Below, one piece after another: positions 57,802-64,000 of a stretch of 64,000 nt of DNA. The notes below the pieces were generated by a model, which was not told the origin of the DNA, did no database searches, and saw only the letters and a program-made list of their open reading frames with translations. Each line of letters begins with the position of its first letter. Positions within the stretch are counted from its first letter, which is position 1. The DNA lies in assembly GCA_039566865.1 (NCBI GenBank), contig CM076951.1:16501484-16565483 (forward strand), given 5' to 3'. This DNA comes from Aurelia coerulea (Eukaryota > Cnidaria > Scyphozoa > Semaeostomeae > Ulmaridae). The translations under genes were made by a program, and so were the position numbers.

Positions 57802-59923
57802 CACATCAACTTGGAATTGTTTCTTTGTGTTCATTGCAAAGTACTTGTCTTCATTTGGCACACATAGCCGAACAAAACAAAGATTGTAGCTATAAGATAA
57901 AGTTTTTGAAAAATATTTCGCGTTTAAGGTATAGTAGTCCAATGATTGCAGTTGGAGTTAACTGCCCTTTATGATTGTGCGAGAGTGAGTTTTGCAACAG
58001 GATGTGCTTTTGGCCTTTCATGTCTTAGTTTTGCGTTATGTGCATTTGGCCTTTTTATGTCTTAGTTTTATTCAACGAAAACTGTGTTAAATGCTATTTC
58101 ACATGAAAACAGTCATTGAGCTTTAGGTGTGAAGAATTACAGTAGATATTTACGTAGATTGATCTTAGTTCTTGGGTGTGATTTGTTGAGTTAGAGTTTT
58201 TTGTATAAAATTCAAAATAGAGAAGCAAACTGCATAGGTTAATCGTCTATATCAAAGCCTAAAAGCTTGTCTGCTGTAATCTTTGATTAATCGCAGCGAT
58301 TATGGGATCTCACTGGTAGTGCTTTTCGCGGTGGTGCACCAAATTCGGACAATGTTCCAGCTTTCCTTTTACCTTTGGTGCGCTTTCTGTGCTCTGTGTA
58401 GGAAGAAATGATTCCTGAAATTGATTTTGGGCACATATAAATTGAATAAAAAATATTTCTAACAAAATAGCCTACAATGTAACCAAAACTGCGAGACTGA
58501 AAAGGGCAAACAGCGTTACCGAAAGAACGGAGGAATGACTCTTATGAAGCTCTTTTTTCAATTGCAATGCAATTTTTCAATGCACGTATTTTGTTATAAG
58601 ATACTACGAATTTGGACCAGTACTCAAAGTTTCTTGAAATATTCATTATCAGATTTTGCGCACTCGGAGTTTCCTAAGCGTTTCTGAATTTTCCATAAAA
58701 ATCTTTCTGCTTCATTCCTGTGGCCTTGTGAACATTTCAAAGAAAGTGTTTTGAGGGCTTTAATCAAGGGTGTTAGGACATCCATGGCTTGATTTGCTAT
58801 CTATTTACCTTTTCTTGGTCTTTATTTTCCTCGTTACTTTGTCTCAACTCATGTTTTCAACCGGGGTCACCGTTTTGTTGTTTGGTCATTTAAATCTAAC
58901 TCTAAAGAATTTAAAGATTTTTCGCATGGCTTTTTTTTTTGAAAACTTTTCTTCTGCGAAGACATACTAACACACAGGAATACGAGGGAGTTAGATTTGA
59001 ATGACGAAATAACAATACTGTTAGCCCAATTGAAAATACAAGCTGAGACAAAAAAAGAGCAGAACAAAGAACAAGGCAATAGATATCTAATCAAACCATG
59101 GATGTATTAACACCATTGCTTTAATCAATATTTCTCATGCAATACCATAGCAAATATAAAAAGAATTCAAAAGTATGGTATACGGGGTGCGCCAAAACAA
59201 ACTATGCACGTTTGGCCGGCTACGATAAATCGTAGACTGTACCGATTTTGAAGATTCGTGACTTTTTTTAGCAGAAAGCCTGATAGTTGGGTCGAAATCT
59301 AAGGTCCCGTGACAACTTTTAGGAGACCTTGTTTTGAAAGTTGCATTTGGTATTTTAAAGTACGCTCTACAAAATGAGCCTGGGTACATTTTGATTTTTG
59401 ATGGGCGTTGGCCGGAAATGACGTCATAAAATTGGCACCTGGAAAATCTTTCTTACGGCCATAATTTGAGACAGGTATGTCTAATTCATCAAAGTAATAC
59501 ACCATTCGACTCCTCGTGAGAAAAGCTTTCGATTGATATACATTAAAAAATATTTTGATGATTTCAGCAAATTATGTTATGACGTCACCATAGGTTGATG
59601 ACGTCACAGACAGAAAACTGAGAAGACAGTTCTCATATTACCAAGAACGTTTCAAAATCTATCATGGTTGTAAATCTTGGCTATGATCTTAGCTGAGATT
59701 CCAAATTTCCGTATAAAATTGATACTCAGCAATGTTACAGTGTCTATGTCACCTGTGATTTAGAAAATTTGTGTCAAGAGCATTGTTTTTATTCTAACAG
59801 CTGCGTTTATGTAAATTATACTTTGCTCATGAGAATATGATCCCTTGGTTAAAAATATTCACTCATACATGTGTGACACCTGTGCTGTTGCTGTGATCAT
59901 TACGAGATGTAACTCCACTGGTA
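57802..59923. other. No recognisable gene
   Basis: AT-rich. Near 59184 a TACGGGGTGCGCCAAAACAA word resembles a mariner-type end without a visible partner. Repeated GACGTCA/TGACGTCAC words occur near 59420 and 59580-59605. Confidence 0.5.
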
Positions 59924-62900
59924 ATGTCGGAGCCTATTCTGAAAGCGAAGCCAGAGAGCGCCGCAAAAAGGCGCAAGGTATCACTTGGGGTATGTATTGC
60001 TTGCAAGGAAGACTGTTTCGATTCAAAGGAAGAGAGAAAAGACATCCGGGCTTGGAAAGATCTCGAAGCTATCGCTGAAAAATGGACGGGATTAGATCCA
60101 TACGGCAGTATTCACGAAGAGACTAACTGGGAAAGCGGGCCTGAAGGTAATTTCATTCATAAGACATGTAGATTAAAGCTTGGAGATTCCAAAAGACTTG
60201 AAAGTGCTTTGTCACGAACAAGACAGGAAGAAGAATTTCCCGAGAGTACACAGTCAAATGATTTCACGCCGCATTCACAATTTCCAGCAAACATATCTTC
60301 TGTCCATCGACGGTCTCAGACAGGGAATTTGCATGATAAAAACCTGTGCATATTTTGCATGAGAGGAGAAGATTCGAAGCATCGTGACAGGAAAACCTCA
60401 AATTTGCGCCTCTTGGAGCAAAAAAGTACATGGATGAAATTAAAATCTGCAACTATCTTTCTGAAAGATGAGATAGTACGAGAAAGGCTTCTTCATTTCA
60501 TAAGGGAATGAGAAGACCCCTTTGCACGCGAAGTGAGGTATCATAAGAGTTGCTGGAATCAGCACATAAAGTATGGTAGAGAAGAAGAAGGAACATTGCA
60601 TGTTCAGCATGTTAGGAAAGAAGAAGTTAACCAATTGTTTTTCGAACATGTAAGGGAATGTGTAATTAAAGATAAGGAGCCAAGAACATTGAAGGGCTTA
60701 ATGAACGATTACAACAAACTTCTTGATAACTTCAATTATCCAGAATGTGATAGAACTTCATATATAAAGAAGATTTTAGAAGATACCTTTGGTGATGAAC
60801 TAGGTTTCCACAACAGATTTCAAAAAAATGAAAGCACCATTGTATATGATAGCAAGAGCGGGGGGACGTACATAGAGGCAGCGATAAATTCATGGGGAAT
60901 TGACAAGGAACATTTGATGAATAGTGTGGCGCGTCACCTACGAGACACGTTCAAAAACCACCCCATGCAAGAATGGCCCCCACATTCAGACAGACTCACA
61001 GAAGAAAAACAGCCTCCAGAAGAACTGAGACAATTTCTTACATGGTTGCGTAATCCATCCACAAAAGACTTTGCTGATGATTGTGAAGACCCCATTATTA
61101 CAGCTTTGAGTGATATTTTGTTGGCATATGTTACAAAACAAAGGTCTCTCTTTCAGGTAATCAATCAGTCATTATTATTTTAGTGATTTACTTTCAGATA
61201 ATTTTATATGAAAAAGGAAATCTATATGTTTGTGTGTATACCAGTACTTAGTGTCGATTCTGTTATTTTACAGATTCAGCTAGCTGTTACAGTTCATGGA
61301 CTAACAAGAAACAAGGAGCTAATTATGCTTTTGAAGAAATTTGGCCTCAGCATTTCGTACGATGATGTGCTTAACCTTTACAAGGCTTGGGCCGTTCATG
61401 AGGGAGAGGAGGTATGTTGATTAGTAGTTACATTGGTCAACTTCCTGAGCCACCATGATGCTTTTTGCAGTGAAGTAAAAGTCTGACTTATTTCATTGAG
61501 CTGCATTGCAATGGTTTAGTAATTTTAGCATTTCTTTCATTCTAGAATCCAGTTTGTCCAGAACAACTGGCGTCAGGAGTTCCTGGTGTTGCCGCGTTTG
61601 ACAACGATGACTTCAAAGAGGATACCAGAGATGGTAAGGAATTATCCACTCGCAGATTTAATCTAAAAGTGCATGAAATACTTAAAGAGGTCAATTTTGT
61701 ACAAAATGATGAAATAGTTTACGAAATGAAGGTGCCGAACTGAGGTCTTCAAATTCAATTCTACTTTATTTCACAGCAAGGATAGTCTATGAATTTATTT
61801 TTTTGAAATTCTTGTTTTGTTTTGATCGCCATAATTTCCTTTCTTCTTCTTAGGAGATGGTACTTCTCACAGGACTAACTTCATGTTTGTTCAGCAAGAG
61901 TACTTGGAAAACAAGACTGCTCACCAAGGACTGAAGTTACTTATGCCCTCGAAAGAAGCCATCAGGCTGCTTCCAAAAGAACAGCACACGATAGCTGGGT
62001 ACAAAACAAAAGAGAGAGGTAATCCTCAGCCAATCGCACGGTTCGATATATCATTCACAGAAGGTACTATGTGCCAGAAGTTACGAGGATTTACCCATGC
62101 TTTGGTTCGTCTAAACCACAATCTAGGAGCTGTGAGGCCAGAAGAACAAAATAATGGTGCATACTCTGGTTTTTATGCATCCATCCTTGGTCCAATCAGC
62201 AGGAGTAAGGCATACTTCCACTTGACATTGCCAAAGCCACCAAACAAGTCGGTAGTAAATGAAGTCATGAAAAGATGTGTTAAAGCAGCGGAAGACAAGA
62301 AAATGCCATTTATACAGTTAACAGGAGATCAGCCGGTGTATGCACTTACCAAAGAAGTAAAGAGTGAGAACCCAGAAGAATTCAAACTTGTCCTTCCAAT
62401 TCTTGGAGGATTTCATATTCAGATGACCTTCCTTCGCACAATTTTTTCAAGATTCAATGGATCGGGCCTGGCAGCACTCGCTGTAGCATCTGGGATCATT
62501 TCAGCAGGCTCAGTTGAGCAAGCACTGAAGGGAAACCACTTTAAAAGAGGTATGCGCATGCACAAGCTTGTGTATGAATGCCTTGTACGGCGTCTCATTC
62601 AAAAAGCAATCACAATGTCCCCAAAACTGGAAGAAAAATTCCAAACCTTGCGTGATGCTAGCAACGAAAGAGGCCAGAGAAAGGATGCCCACGATGATAT
62701 TCTGGAGAATAGTGAATGGAGGAAATCTGTTCACGTTCTTTGTGAACGAATGCGATCATCTGAGTCTGAAATGGCAAAGTATTGGCTCTCATACCTGGAA
62801 ATGATTGAAGTTCTCTTCATGAATTACCATGCACTAAGATCTCAACATTGGGAATAGTATCTTTTGTCTCTTCGCTTGATGCTTCCATGGATGGCAGTGT

Positions 62901-64000
62901 ATGATCGAATAAATTACACTCGATACATGACCTTGTATTGGGCAGATATGATGAATCTGACAGATGAGCAAAGAGAGTTCATGAAGAATGGCATGTTCTG
63001 TGCATCAATCAGTGGACGTCCATTCAGCGCATTGCCCTTTGATCAATGGATAGAGATGACCATGAACAAAGGCTCTAAGATGAAATCTGGTTGGGTTGGG
63101 TTTACCAACAACGAGAGCATGTTGTACACACACACGAAAACGATCAGCAAGATTGAGTCAACACGTCAAGCTCTCCATGCTGCTGCAAACATGAAAGGAA
63201 AGGATTGTAGCCATTCTGAAAACTCTCCAGCTAATTTAAGGCTTGACGAGAAGCACGTACAAGATCTCAGCTGCTGCATACAAGAATGGAATTGTGATCC
63301 TTTTGACGAGCAACATATGGACCTTCAATCACTTGAATCTGGATTGCTTGCATCCCCAAGTCTTGTTGAAGATTTCTCAAGTGCATACGAAGAAGGTGAA
63401 AAACAAGTCCAGTCTTTTTTAAAAGAAAGAATTTTCTCATCAGAGAGACCAATAACAGAAAGAATAAAGAAGAATGGCCGATGCAATTTCACAACACAAG
63501 AGAAACCTAAAGGCGCAGCCTCTGAAAATCAAATGAAAGCCAGTGTGATGGAAAACAAAGCAATGGTTGAATTGGTCATGTTGGCACTGCAGACTCAATT
63601 AGATCTCATAAGAATCATGCAGTATCGCTTGACAGAGGTGCCACTAGCTCTCTTCAATGTGAACAGTACCCTACGCAAAACAGTTAAGGCAAAGTTAGTC
63701 GATGTGCTCATCCTTGAAGACGTCAAACAAGAAATATTGTCTGACACACAGATAGCTCTTCTCGACATGGGTTTGTACTGGCGCTTAGCAACTCCAACTC
63801 AAGAGGATAGAGACAAAGAAGATGGTGAACCTTTCACTTGGGCTGATTATGCTGCGAAGATATTTGGAATAGCACTGTCACGGCACAAGCATGCATCGAC
63901 ATTTCATTTCATAAATGACCGCTATGATGTCCCCAATTCGATTAAAGATATGGAGCATCAAAGAAGATCAATGAATTCAGCGTTCAATTCTGGAAGTTGC
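59924..64000 (+). pseudogene. CXC-type family gene with two in-frame stops, truncated by the window edge
   Basis: Exons 59924-61156, 61274-61411, 61546-61633 and 61854 to the edge have good GT-AG borders and join in frame. The N-terminal part has Cys-His clusters (CIACKEDC, HKTC; then CIFCM, YHKSCW), likely zinc-binding. The middle carries QLTGDQPVYAL and LPILGGFHIQMTFLRTIF, the family core; then WLSYLEMIEVL and MTNKGSK-like blocks related to the gene at 1-2000. TGA at 60509-60511 and TAG at 62855-62857 interrupt an otherwise open frame; both could be single C-to-T changes of CGA and CAG. The 3' part, 1.1 kb after the second stop, is still open at the edge. Probably a young pseudogene. Molecular function unknown. 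Confidence 0.75.

Noticed and set aside
59184..59230. Mariner-type left end (TACGGGGTGCGCC)
   Set aside because: No matching inverted partner was found downstream; the same holds for 35741.

Overview
The window is animal nuclear DNA, AT-rich, with GT-AG introns, few host-like genes and dense transposable elements. The gene families fit a cnidarian, most likely an anthozoan such as a coral or sea anemone: G2E3-like HECT ligases with a CUE domain, a CXC-tailed family carrying a GCDTTS motif, integrase-core genes, TIGD transposases and DIRS retrotransposons. That assignment rests on remembered family character; no search was run.

Region 1 (1-6.3 kb) holds the 3' end of a decayed CXC-family gene, a HECT/CXC chimeric fragment, a zinc-finger scrap and a 50-bp minisatellite. 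Region 2 (6.3-17.5 kb) is one Tigger/pogo-type DNA transposon with TA target duplication and CAGTAAGTCCCCGC ends. Its transposase gene (minus strand) is broken by a 0.7-kb MITE (7-bp duplication) and by a 7.4-kb foldback element (9-bp duplication), which itself holds a 3.5-kb foldback element (10-bp duplication). A divergent, intact HIRAN-like gene lies between the transposase start and the right end.

Region 3 (19.3-35.2 kb) is the most interesting segment. Two 396-bp inverted repeats, differing at about one base, bracket exactly two intact spliced genes. A G2E3-like HECT ubiquitin ligase (plus strand, four or five exons) starts about 150 bp inside the left repeat. A DDE integrase-core gene (minus strand, three exons) starts about 250 bp inside the right repeat. 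The genes converge at the centre. This looks like a roughly 16-kb DNA transposon with a ubiquitin-ligase cargo. I could not find a target duplication at its ends.

Region 4 (35.2-45.5 kb) has no convincing gene apart from zinc-finger remnants. It holds a mariner-type MITE, a perfect 52-bp palindrome flanked by a 9-bp duplication, a 20-bp minisatellite and microsatellites.

Region 5 (45.5-57.8 kb) is a minus-strand DIRS retrotransposon (gag, RT-RNaseH, tyrosine recombinase, inverted termini and internal complementary region). A plus-strand CR1/L2-like LINE is inserted at the end of gag; its ORF begins with a hydrophobic leader and a 2A ribosome-skipping motif. The LINE is itself split by a foldback element with a 12-bp duplication, which carries another MITE with a 123-bp tandem array.

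Region 6 (59.9 kb to the edge) is a second gene of the CXC-type family, with four recognisable exons and two in-frame stops, running off the window. No tRNA, rRNA or CRISPR signal was recognised.
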